A stretch of 7,632 bases of DNA, from assembly GCA_025058955.1 (NCBI GenBank), contig JANXDV010000056.1, positions 1 through 7,632 of the forward strand, written 5' to 3'. The translations under genes and the position numbers were made by a program. Numbering within the stretch: position 1 is the first letter of the stretch; each line of letters opens with the position of its first letter. This document shows, piece by piece, positions 1 to 5,361 of the stretch. This DNA comes from Archaeoglobaceae archaeon. GTDB taxonomy: Archaea; Halobacteriota; Archaeoglobi; Archaeoglobales; Archaeoglobaceae. The notes under the pieces are model-generated. The model had not been told where the DNA came from, made no database searches, and saw only the letters and a list, made by a program, of their open reading frames with translations.

Positions 1-1
1 A

Positions 2-94
2 TACTGCTCAATCTGCGGGGAAATTTCGAGTGGAGAGATCTGTTCATTCTGCAAGGTTAGAATGAAGTTCTCAAATTTGGTTTTAGAGAAGTAA
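2..94 (+). CDS. C-terminal zinc ribbon of a truncated gene, possibly TtuA/NcsA-type tRNA thiolation protein
   Basis: This is an open frame entering from the left edge; about 30 residues remain before the TAA stop. The visible tail carries a CxxC-x8-CxxC zinc ribbon (cysteines at visible residues 2, 5, 14 and 17, in CSICG and CSFC) followed by a short basic tail. A four-cysteine ribbon at the extreme C-terminus with CG after the second cysteine is typical of the archaeal TtuA/Ncs6 PP-loop enzymes that 2-thiolate tRNA wobble uridine. Other Zn-ribbon proteins end in the same way, and the catalytic PP-loop lies outside the window, so the family assignment is inference. That this is a real gene end is better supported, because the frame stops 30 bases before hisI with a ribosome site in between. 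Confidence 0.5.
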   Translation, partial: YCSICGEISSGEICSFCKVRMKFSNLVLEK

Positions 95-104
95 AGAATT
101 TTAA

Positions 105-109
105 GGAGG
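105..109 (+). promoter_or_regulatory. Ribosome binding site for hisI
   Basis: AAGGAGG just upstream of the ATG at 125 matches the archaeal 16S tail. The 15-base spacing is longer than usual, but no in-frame ATG, GTG or TTG lies closer. No convincing BRE/TATA is visible in the 30-base gap after the preceding stop, which suggests read-through from the upstream gene. Confidence 0.55.
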
Positions 110-124
110 CAAGAGCCTTTAGAT

Positions 125-454
125 ATGGATCTCTCAAAGCTCAAGTTCAAGGATGGCTTGATACCCGTGATCGCACAGGATGTGAATACGAAGGAAGTGC
201 TCATGCTTGCCTATGCGAATGAGCTTGCAATTCGAAAAAGCCTCGAGAGTGGTTATGCGCACTATTGGAGTAGAAGTAGGAATGAATTATGGATGAAGGG
301 CGGAAGCAGTGGAAATACGCAGAAGTTGATCGAGATTAGAGTTGATTGCGACTGCGATGCTCTACTTTATTTAGTTGAGCAAAGGGGCAATGCTTGTCAT
401 ACTGGAAATAGGACTTGTTTTTTCAGGAGGTTGGAGGATGAGAATAGTTCCTGA
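125..454 (+). CDS. hisI: Phosphoribosyl-AMP cyclohydrolase (HisI)
   Basis: HisI catalyses the third step of histidine biosynthesis, opening the purine ring of phosphoribosyl-AMP to give ProFAR; it is a cytoplasmic zinc/magnesium dimer. The 109-residue protein is the full length of a stand-alone archaeal HisI, with no fused HisE pyrophosphohydrolase domain. Visible family motifs are LMLAYAN near residue 26, YWSRSRNELWMKG at 47-59, and DCDCDALLYLVEQ at 74-86. The three aspartates 74, 76 and 78 form the magnesium site; Cys75, Cys91 (ACHTG) and Cys98 (TCFF) are the expected zinc ligands, so the active site is complete. The end of the gene overlaps the start of the next gene by 17 bases, indicating co-translation. 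No other histidine gene is in the window, so the pathway genes are probably scattered, as is common in archaea. Confidence 0.96.
   Translation: MDLSKLKFKDGLIPVIAQDVNTKEVLMLAYANELAIRKSLESGYAHYWSRSRNELWMKGGSSGNTQKLIEIRVDCDCDALLYLVEQRGNACHTGNRTCFFRRLEDENSS
425..437 (+). promoter_or_regulatory. Ribosome binding site that fixes the start of the PINA-type gene
   Basis: Two GGAGG motifs lie at 426-430 and 433-437 inside the end of hisI. The first is 7 bases from the ATG at 438, an ideal spacing. This supports 438 over the longer frame beginning at 375, whose extra 21 residues are encoded by conserved hisI codons. Confidence 0.65.
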
Positions 455-2201
455 TACGAGCATAATAATAGCTGGCGGAATTTCAAAAATGCTTGAAGAG
501 GAAAAAGTGGAAGAGATCATAATTCCTGAAGCGGTAGTTGCAGAGCTTGAAGCTCAGGCTAATTTTGGACACATCAGTGGATTTAGGGGACTTGCAGAGG
601 TTGAGAAAATTGTCCAAATTGCAAAGAATAGGGGGATAAGGGTAGAATTCGTTGGAAGAAGACCAAACATTGATGAAGTAAAGCTCGCAAAGGGTGGAGA
701 AATAGACAACATGATAAGAGAAATGGCAAAAGCACATAATGCGATCTTGGTAACCTCCGATCGAGTTCAGAGTTTAGTAGCTAAGGCGAAGGGAATTGAG
801 ACGATCTACGTAAAGCCGAGGATAATAAAACCAGAGGAAACAAAAATAATGAGTTTCTTCACTCCTGACACCGCAAGCGTTCACCTTCGCGAAGGTGTTC
901 CGCCTTTTGCAAAGAGGGGAAAAATTGGAGCTTTAAAGTTGGTAAAGCTTAGCGATAAGCCAATGAGCTATGAGGAGCTCTCGAGTATTGCGGATGAGAT
1001 CATAGAAGCTGCAAAGCAGGATGAGGAGAGCAGTATAGAGATAGAGCGTAAAGGGGCAACAGTTGTTCAGCTAAGGGATGTCAGAATTGCGATCGCTGAA
1101 AGACCTTTCTCCGATCGACTTGAAATAACCGCGGTGAGACCAATAGCGAAGGTGAGCATAGAGGAATATGGTGTTAGCGAGGAATTGAAGAAGAGGATCA
1201 TAGAAAGGCAAAGGGGAATTTTGATCGCAGGTCCACCTGGAGCTGGAAAATCTACTTTTGCAGCAAGCGTGGCAAATTATTTGCTTGATCATGGCTACGT
1301 TGTCAAAACTATGGAGAGCCCGAGGGATCTGATGGTCAGAGACGAGATCACGCAGTATGCTCCGCTCGAAGGAGACATGGCTTTGACTTCTGATATCCTC
1401 CTTCTTGTTCGCCCAGATTACACGATCTACGATGAGCTACGCAGAACTTCCGATTTTCAGGTTTTTGCGGACATGCGTCTTGCTGGTGTTGGAATGATTG
1501 GTGTTACGCATGCCACGAGAGCGATAGATGCGGTGCAGAGAATGATCGGTAGAGTTGAGCTTGGCGTGATTCCGCAAGTGGTTGACACGGTGATCTTCAT
1601 CGAGGCGGGAGTTATTGCGAAGGTTTATGAGCTCGACTTCACAGTTAAGGTTCCAACGGGAATGTTCGAAGCGGACTTAGCAAGACCTGTCATAGAGGTT
1701 AAGGATTTTGAGACTAAGAAAGTGGAGTTTGAGATCTACACTTTTGGAGAGCAAGTAGTTGTCATGCCAGTAGAGAGCGATGAAAGATTGAAGAAAGCGG
1801 TTGAAGACAAATTTTCAGAGATCCTCGATGATTTTGAAGTCCTAATTTCAGGAAGGAAGGCAATAGTAAAGGTTCCAGAAAGCCACATTCCAAAGATCCT
1901 CGGAAAGAAGGGAAAGAGGATTAAGAAGCTTGAAGAGGAGTTAAAGGTTTCCATCGACATTATTCCAAAGGAGACCGAGATCTCTGAGCCGAGAATTGAA
2001 GAAACGGATAAGCACTACATAATATATGCAGAAGGGCTTGAAGGAAGAACAGTAGAAGTTTATGCGGATAACGAATACCTTTTTTCCGCTCTTGTTAGTG
2101 GTAAGGGACTAATAAAGGTTAGAAAGGACAAAGAAGCGGGAAGAAGCTTGAAAATTGCAAGGGCTAAGAATTCAAAAATTAAGCTAAAGGTGGTCGATTG
2201 A
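438..2201 (+). CDS. PIN domain - ATPase - KH domain protein (PINA type)
   Basis: This 587-residue protein belongs to the archaeal PINc/VapC-like ATPase family. The N-terminal PIN nuclease fold (about 1-130) starts MRIVPDTS and keeps the acidic residues Asp6, Glu36, Asp90 and Asp108. After a linker comes a type II/IV secretion-like (PilT/VirB11-related) ATPase core: Walker A GPPGAGKST at 265-273, an acidic box RPDYTIYDELRR around 325-336, and the histidine motif GVTHAT at 355-360. A KH-like RNA/DNA-binding module with a GKKG loop (489-492) covers about 473-512, followed by a small basic C-terminal domain. In Sulfolobus, PINA is a hexameric ATPase that binds Holliday junctions, promotes branch migration and works with the resolvase Hjc; a DNA-repair role here is inferred from that. 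The start overlaps hisI; its stop overlaps the TTG start of the next gene. All key motifs are intact. Confidence 0.9.
   Translation: MRIVPDTSIIIAGGISKMLEEEKVEEIIIPEAVVAELEAQANFGHISGFRGLAEVEKIVQIAKNRGIRVEFVGRRPNIDEVKLAKGGEIDNMIREMAKAHNAILVTSDRVQSLVAKAKGIETIYVKPRIIKPEETKIMSFFTPDTASVHLREGVPPFAKRGKIGALKLVKLSDKPMSYEELSSIADEIIEAAKQDEESSIEIERKGATVVQLRDVRIAIAERPFSDRLEITAVRPIAKVSIEEYGVSEELKKRIIERQRGILIAGPPGAGKSTFAASVANYLLDHGYVVKTMESPRDLMVRDEITQYAPLEGDMALTSDILLLVRPDYTIYDELRRTSDFQVFADMRLAGVGMIGVTHATRAIDAVQRMIGRVELGVIPQVVDTVIFIEAGVIAKVYELDFTVKVPTGMFEADLARPVIEVKDFETKKVEFEIYTFGEQVVVMPVESDERLKKAVEDKFSEILDDFEVLISGRKAIVKVPESHIPKILGKKGKRIKKLEEELKVSIDIIPKETEISEPRIEETDKHYIIYAEGLEGRTVEVYADNEYLFSALVSGKGLIKVRKDKEAGRSLKIARAKNSKIKLKVVD
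2186..2194 (+). promoter_or_regulatory. Ribosome binding site supporting a TTG start
   Basis: AAAGGTGGT lies 3 to 4 bases upstream of TTG at 2198, within the last codons of the PINA-type gene. It supports the non-ATG start, which forms a TTGA overlap with the preceding TGA. The first internal ATG (residue 28) would remove the first membrane helix. Confidence 0.55.
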
Positions 2202-2971
2202 GAGCTCTCTTTGCTTTAATATTTCTTTTTGCAAATCTACTTGCAGTTCTTTCCATTCATAGCTATGAATCCGCTGGAATGATCGTTTTTGAAGATCCCG
2301 CAGATATTTCGAATTCAATTTTATATTTTGCTCTTATAATTATTTTCACAGCCTTAGTTCTAATACTTGCGAGATCACAACAATTCTTGGCTGGGCTAAT
2401 TTATGCATTAACTCTGATCTCGATCTTCTACGTGCTCATTCCTTTCCTCGACATATTTGCACTATTCATAGCAATCGCAATTACCGCTGTGCTTATAAAA
2501 AGACCACATTGGCTTATAGTGAACATCTCAGCATTTCTTCTTTCAATCGGTATTTCAGCGATGTTTGGAATAAGTCTTGAGCCGATTCCAGTGATTGTTC
2601 TGCTTGCAACTCTTTCTGTTTACGATGCGATCTCGGTTTACAAAACAAAGCACATGCTTAGCTTGGCGGATTCTGTTACAAAGATCAACGCTCCAATGGT
2701 CTTCATAATCCCGAAGGGAAATGAAAAGATGCTCATGGGTGTTGGAGACGTTGTGATCCCAGCAATTCTTGCGGTCTCAGCTCAAAAGTTCACAGAATCA
2801 CCTGAGATTGCCATGATAAAATTAACCGCTCTATTCACGATTCTGGGCGGACTTATTGGGCTTTTATCTCTTCTCTTCCTGATTGAAAAGAAAAAAGGAG
2901 CTCATGCAGGATTGCCATTCATAAACTCTGGGGCGATAATTGGATTTCTTTTAGCCTTAGCAATTTATTAA
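2198..2971 (+). CDS. Presenilin-family intramembrane aspartyl protease (family A22 homologue)
   Basis: This is a 257-residue integral membrane protein predicted to cleave peptide bonds inside membrane helices. About nine hydrophobic segments are visible (roughly 2-20, 40-58, 63-81, 82-100, 104-125, 128-148, 178-196, 205-229, 237-256), matching the nine-helix presenilin/signal peptide peptidase fold. The two catalytic aspartates are present: Asp143 in the SVYDAISVY motif of helix 6 and Asp184 in the GVGD motif of helix 7. The PAL motif of helix 9 appears as AGLPF (237-241), a variant found in archaeal members that keeps Leu and the second Pro. A hydrophilic loop of about 30 residues, corresponding to the helix 6-7 loop, lies between the catalytic helices. 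The family is well established, but physiological substrates in archaea are unknown. The gene starts with TTG, is coupled to the PINA-type gene, and its stop overlaps the stop of the opposing operon. Confidence 0.88.
   Translation: MRALFALIFLFANLLAVLSIHSYESAGMIVFEDPADISNSILYFALIIIFTALVLILARSQQFLAGLIYALTLISIFYVLIPFLDIFALFIAIAITAVLIKRPHWLIVNISAFLLSIGISAMFGISLEPIPVIVLLATLSVYDAISVYKTKHMLSLADSVTKINAPMVFIIPKGNEKMLMGVGDVVIPAILAVSAQKFTESPEIAMIKLTALFTILGGLIGLLSLLFLIEKKKGAHAGLPFINSGAIIGFLLALAIY
2886..2896 (-). terminator. Candidate oligo-T terminator for the minus-strand operon
   Basis: Read on the minus strand, this is TTTTTTCTTTT, starting about 70 bases past the stop of the ATP-cone nuclease gene and inside the protease gene. 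Archaeal RNA polymerase terminates at U-tracts without needing a hairpin. Because the convergent genes leave no intergenic space, any terminator must sit within coding sequence. The tract also encodes the basic EKKK stretch at 230-233, so coincidence is possible. Confidence 0.35.
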
Positions 2972-3759
2972 GCTTCTTGAAGAATTTTCGCCTCCTCTAA
3001 TATGCTTTCTCCTCTTTTTCCAAGAATATCTCTCACTTTTTTAGCATTTTCAAAAAGATCTTTGCAGAAAGCAAATCCTTCTTTAAGCAATTGCTCAATT
3101 TCGAAATCCTTTAGACTCAAAACTGTGATCGGATAAAGCTTTTTAGACTCAAGCATGAACTCTATTCCCTCGTTCTCTGGATACCTCCAGCCAGTTAGCA
3201 ATAAACCTCTGCAGTTCGCATATCTTATCGCCTCACTTGAGAACTTCGTGTTTGTGAAAAGCCAAATTGCATCAAAATCTTTTCCCGCCTCTACTATGTC
3301 AAGATAACGAGCATAGGAGTATAGAACGTCCTTTAGCCCAGTATAAGTCGGGGTGTTGTGAAATTTGCACTCTATTAGGAATTTCTTTTTCTTCTCCGCA
3401 ATAACATCGATCTCATGCAGTGCACACTTTCCTTCAATTAGCTGGTTAGTTATCGTTTTGTAGCCAAATTCTTTAAGTAAAGCGGAAACGAATTTTTCAA
3501 ATCTATAGCCAGCTGGACCTAAGCGAAGCAGGGAAGCTTTTAACCCATAAGTCGCTGAAACCTTCTTAGAGTATTTCCCAACGATCTCAAGAGCAAGCTT
3601 AAGAATTTCGTCGGTCTGAATTCCATCGTAAATTCGACTTTCAACTTCTTTCGCAACTATTTCTGCTTTTTCTTCACTTAAACCCGCTCTTATTAGAGTT
3701 CGGATCAATTTATCTCTGTTGAACTCCTCAAGTCTTCCATCCCTCTTTTTGACGATCAT
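2968..3759 (-). CDS. ATP-cone domain fused to a PD-(D/E)xK (Mrr-like) restriction endonuclease domain
   Basis: The 263-residue protein starts with an ATP-cone (about 1-85; VKKRDGR at 3-9, FNRDKLIRTLIRAG), the ATP/dATP-sensing module known from ribonucleotide reductase and NrdR. It is followed by a restriction-endonuclease-like domain (about 85-215). Catalytic residues can be read as Glu88, Asp118 in HEID, and Glu130/Lys132 in IECKFHN, the D-ExK signature with a following His134. A conserved linker, LLRLGPAGYRFEKF, joins the two. Later landmarks are LFTNTKFS and GLLLTGWRYP, and the C-terminal helices are of unknown role. The architecture recurs in archaea and Bacteroidetes, but I know of no established biological role. 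It is inferred to be a nuclease gated by nucleotide level. The start is 2 bases after the adenosyltransferase stop, with a strong ribosome site. No DNA methylase is nearby, arguing against a classical restriction system. Confidence 0.88.
   Translation of the reverse strand: MIVKKRDGRLEEFNRDKLIRTLIRAGLSEEKAEIVAKEVESRIYDGIQTDEILKLALEIVGKYSKKVSATYGLKASLLRLGPAGYRFEKFVSALLKEFGYKTITNQLIEGKCALHEIDVIAEKKKKFLIECKFHNTPTYTGLKDVLYSYARYLDIVEAGKDFDAIWLFTNTKFSSEAIRYANCRGLLLTGWRYPENEGIEFMLESKKLYPITVLSLKDFEIEQLLKEGFAFCKDLFENAKKVRDILGKRGESILEEAKILQEA
3015..3050 (+). terminator. Candidate oligo-T terminator for the hisI/PINA/protease operon
   Basis: Plus-strand T-tracts of 5, 6 and 4 bases (3015-3019, 3037-3042, 3047-3050) follow the protease stop by about 45 to 80 bases, inside the opposing nuclease gene. 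Spaced U-tracts are the usual archaeal intrinsic termination signal. The evidence is positional and compositional only; similar tracts occur elsewhere in this AT-rich gene. Confidence 0.33.
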
Positions 3760-3761
3760 CC

Positions 3762-4244
3762 TTAGAAATGCACCTCCTCAAAATTCTCGCCCTCTTTAAG
3801 CGTTAGAAGATAAAGCAGATAGCTAAGCTTGTTCAACCAGTCAACTGAAAGCTCTGAAGCAAGTCCATTTCTGTAAAGCGTAAGAGCTCTTCTCTCCGCT
3901 CTCCTAACAATGGCTCTTGCTACGCTCAGCAAAGCAGTTGGAGAATCTTTTTCGAGTATTACAAAGCTCTTCATCTTCGGGACTTCGTTTTCCAATTTCT
4001 TAATCTGTAGCTCAATCCATTCAAGCTCCGATTCACTCACTTTTCGACCACCCGCAAATTCCTCGCAAATTCTAAAAAGCTTTTTCTGAACTTCTCGAAG
4101 AATCTCTCTCACCTCTTCTTTTCTTGAAAAGACCTTTGCAAGCCCTATGAAGGCATTAGCTTCATCTATCGCTCCAATGCACTCCACAACGATTGAATCT
4201 TTCGACACTCTTCCGCTCAACGTATTTGTTTCTCCAAAATTCAT
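3762..4244 (-). CDS. Divergent PduO-type cob(I)alamin adenosyltransferase family protein
   Basis: PduO/MMAB enzymes transfer the adenosyl group of ATP to cob(I)alamin, making coenzyme B12. This 160-residue protein has the family's helical-bundle signatures: GRVSKD (11-16), GAIDEANAFIG (24-34; compare GxxDELNxxIG), ARAIVRRAERRAL (109-121) and VDWLNKLSYLLY (134-145; compare LNRLSDYLF). It is slightly short because the usual N-terminal YTxxGDxGxT segment, which binds ATP phosphates, is missing; only a few residues precede GRVSKD. The Asp of LSD is replaced by Tyr142. An in-frame TAA immediately before the ATG excludes an N-terminal extension in this frame. It may therefore be a variant enzyme or a cobalamin/ATP-binding protein rather than a standard transferase. 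It overlaps a small ORF by ATGA upstream and precedes the ATP-cone nuclease by 2 bases. Confidence 0.75.
   Translation of the reverse strand: MNFGETNTLSGRVSKDSIVVECIGAIDEANAFIGLAKVFSRKEEVREILREVQKKLFRICEEFAGGRKVSESELEWIELQIKKLENEVPKMKSFVILEKDSPTALLSVARAIVRRAERRALTLYRNGLASELSVDWLNKLSYLLYLLTLKEGENFEEVHF
3771..3779 (-). promoter_or_regulatory. Strong ribosome binding site for the ATP-cone nuclease
   Basis: On the minus strand the sequence is GAGGAGGTG, a near-perfect anti-Shine-Dalgarno match, about 11 bases from the ATG at 3759 and inside the 3' end of the adenosyltransferase gene. It is the strongest ribosome site of this operon and confirms the start. Confidence 0.65.
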
Positions 4245-4339
4245 TTAACCACTTCCTCCAAAACGTTATTCTTTGGTAAAGGTCTTTTCTTAAGACTTTC
4301 TAAAATTGGATAAAAACAAAGAATCTTCTTCAGCTTCAT
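4241..4339 (-). CDS. Small 32-codon ORF bridging two genes by ATGA overlaps
   Basis: This ORF lies in the otherwise empty 91-base gap between the Zn-ribbon regulator and the adenosyltransferase homologue. Its ATG (4339-4337) overlaps the regulator's TGA as ATGA, and its own TGA (4243-4241) overlaps the next gene's ATG as ATGA. The 32-residue product is lysine-rich and basic: it starts MKLKKILCFYPILESLKK and ends in an acidic patch, VLEEVVK. It has no signal peptide or recognised motif and does not supply the N-terminal ATP-binding segment missing from the downstream protein. No Shine-Dalgarno precedes it, so translation would depend on termination-reinitiation. It could be a coupling or leader peptide, a real small protein, or chance; the double stop-start fit favours being translated. 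I do not recognise the family. Confidence 0.45.
   Translation of the reverse strand: MKLKKILCFYPILESLKKRPLPKNNVLEEVVK
4255..4259 (-). promoter_or_regulatory. Ribosome binding site for the adenosyltransferase homologue
   Basis: GGAGG on the minus strand lies 10 bases from the ATG at 4244 and sits inside the last codons of the 32-codon small ORF, so translating that ORF would bring ribosomes across it. Confidence 0.6.
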
Positions 4340-4614
4340 TTTTCTTGAATGAAAAATCTTGCTGGCTCGATCCTTTCGCTCTTGCATTTGGGACATCTGT
4401 TTGGGCTAATGCTTTCAAACTCAAATCCACATTTTTTGCATTTCGGTGGATCCATTAAAACTTGTTTTCCCTTTCTTTTAAGAACCCTCGAAGCCCTCTT
4501 TATTGCTTCATAAACTTCCTTCTCCCTTGAAGGATCAAGCTGTAAGGCTATGCAGATCTCCTTAGCACTCATCGGCTGTTTTTCGAGCATCGAGATAACC
4601 TCTTCGAGTCTCAT
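4336..4614 (-). CDS. Winged-helix DNA-binding domain fused to a Zn ribbon, predicted transcriptional regulator
   Basis: This 92-residue protein has the HTH/Zn-ribbon layout of archaeal COG3357-type predicted regulators. An N-terminal helix-turn-helix (about 1-55: MRLEEVISMLEKQPMSAKEI, then a second helix with ASRVLKRKGK) is followed by a four-cysteine ribbon with Cys59/Cys62 (CKKCGFEF) and Cys74/Cys77 (CPKC), ending in a short tail. The length is normal and all ligands are present. It follows the HAD gene by 10 bases and has no clear ribosome site of its own. Its target is not known; autoregulation of the operon at the 5279-5380 divergent region is a reasonable inference. The basic wing (RVLKRKGK) fits nucleic-acid binding; RNA binding is not excluded. 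Confidence 0.82.
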   Translation of the reverse strand: MRLEEVISMLEKQPMSAKEICIALQLDPSREKEVYEAIKRASRVLKRKGKQVLMDPPKCKKCGFEFESISPNRCPKCKSERIEPARFFIQEK

Positions 4615-4624
4615 GGATTTTTAA

Positions 4625-5278
4625 CTAAATTCCAAGTATTTTCAGAATGTCTTCTGGTTTCTCAGCGATGAAGTCCGCATTTTCGGCATTGCTGAAATGC
4701 GTAGCGCCATAGAATGCAAAGATCGTCTTCATTCCAATTCTTTTGCCAGCGGTAATGTCTCTGCGAATGCTGTCACCAACGATTACCGCATCTTCAGCTT
4801 TAACTCTGAGCTTTTCTAAAGCCAATAGTATTGAATCAGGTTCTGGCTTTCTCTTACCGGACATATCCGCAGAAACTATTACGTCGAAGTATTTTTCAAG
4901 GTCGGTTTTTCTAAGCCTTGTTATCGCTTTACCATTTTCCGCATCTGTAACAACTGCGAGCTTAATCCCCTTCTCTTTCAACCTTTTTAAAACTTCTTCA
5001 ATCCCCGGATAAACTCTTATTCTCTCAATTTTTGTTTTCTCATAGCTCTCACAGCAAATCGAGAAAAGTTCTGGGCTAAAGACTCCATGGTCTTGCAAAA
5101 AGTCCGCTATGTTCTCATGACTTTCAAAACCATGCTTGCCTCTAAGAAAATAGTCAAGAAGCTCATCCGCAGAACCGCATTTGGCAAGCTTTACGACTTC
5201 TTCACATGCCTTAAGCTTTGCTGGAATGAAGTCGATGAGAGTGTCATCGAGATCAAAGATCACCGCCTTTACTTTCAT
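4625..5278 (-). CDS. HAD-superfamily phosphatase with a helical (C1) cap, substrate unknown
   Basis: HAD enzymes remove phosphate through an aspartyl-phosphate intermediate. All four motifs are intact in this 217-residue cytoplasmic protein: motif I DLDDTLI (nucleophile Asp9, acid/base Asp11), motif II VVTDAENGK (Thr111), motif III GKRKPEPD (Lys144), and motif IV VGDSIRRDI (Asp169, Asp174). Residues 15-90 form an alpha-helical C1 cap, placing it near phosphoglycolate phosphatase and archaeal TIGR02253-like members. Family members act on sugar phosphates, nucleotides or phosphoglycolate, and sequence alone does not decide. It is first in the minus-strand operon; the BRE/TATA at 5302-5315 puts transcription start almost at the ATG, so the message is probably leaderless, consistent with the lack of a Shine-Dalgarno. 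Its context with B12 and nucleotide-sensing proteins could suggest nucleotide or corrinoid phosphate chemistry (inference). Confidence 0.88.
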   Translation of the reverse strand: MKVKAVIFDLDDTLIDFIPAKLKACEEVVKLAKCGSADELLDYFLRGKHGFESHENIADFLQDHGVFSPELFSICCESYEKTKIERIRVYPGIEEVLKRLKEKGIKLAVVTDAENGKAITRLRKTDLEKYFDVIVSADMSGKRKPEPDSILLALEKLRVKAEDAVIVGDSIRRDITAGKRIGMKTIFAFYGATHFSNAENADFIAEKPEDILKILGI

Positions 5279-5301
5279 CTCTGCTTTAAAAATCCGTGGA
5301 A

Positions 5302-5315
5302 GTTATAAACTTTTC
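5302..5315 (-). promoter_or_regulatory. BRE/TATA promoter of the HAD-led operon (leaderless)
   Basis: On the minus strand the sequence is GAAAAGTTTATAAC, a purine-rich BRE (5310-5315) joined to a TATA box (5302-5309). The TATA centre is about 27 bases upstream of the ATG at 5278, so transcription should begin at or 1 to 2 bases before the start codon, and no ribosome site is present. Confidence 0.75.
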
Positions 5316-5317
5316 TC

Positions 5318-5332
5318 ATGGCTATAGCTCAT
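5318..5332. promoter_or_regulatory. Imperfect dyad between divergent promoters, candidate operator
   Basis: GCTATAGC (5321-5328) is a perfect 8-base palindrome. With one unpaired base (T5329) the symmetry extends to ATGGCTA/TAGC-CAT across 5318-5332. It sits between the two BRE elements, about 3 bases from the minus-strand BRE (5310-5315) and 15 from the plus-strand BRE (5347). An operator for a dimeric regulator is inferred from position and symmetry only. Confidence 0.3.
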
Positions 5333-5346
5333 TGAATAACAAAAAA

Positions 5347-5361
5347 GAAAAGATTTATAAC
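5347..5361 (+). promoter_or_regulatory. BRE/TATA promoter of the fmdE-transporter operon (leaderless)
   Basis: GAAAAGATTTATAAC is almost identical to the divergent minus-strand promoter (one extra A). The TATA core 5354-5360 is centred about 24 bases before the ATG at 5381, so transcription should start at or next to the start codon. No Shine-Dalgarno lies between them. Confidence 0.75.

Noticed and set aside
375..437. Upstream start giving the PINA-type protein 21 extra residues
   Set aside because: The stretch is conserved hisI coding sequence in another frame, and the family begins at MRIVPDTS, which has properly spaced GGAGG motifs before it.
1089..1096. GCGATCGC, resembling a cyanobacterial HIP1 site
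   Set aside because: It is a single occurrence in coding sequence, so chance is sufficient.
4241..4339. A frameshift that splits the adenosyltransferase N-terminus into the small ORF
   Set aside because: The small ORF encodes nothing like the missing YTxxGDxGxT segment, and the ATGA junctions look designed rather than broken.
4743..5012. Plus-strand 89-codon frame with serine-rich content
   Set aside because: It is a shadow of the HAD gene motifs II-IV on the other strand.
5087..5308. Plus-strand open frame opposite the HAD gene
   Set aside because: It lies antisense to conserved HAD coding sequence, shows no recognisable domain, and lacks a promoter or ribosome site.
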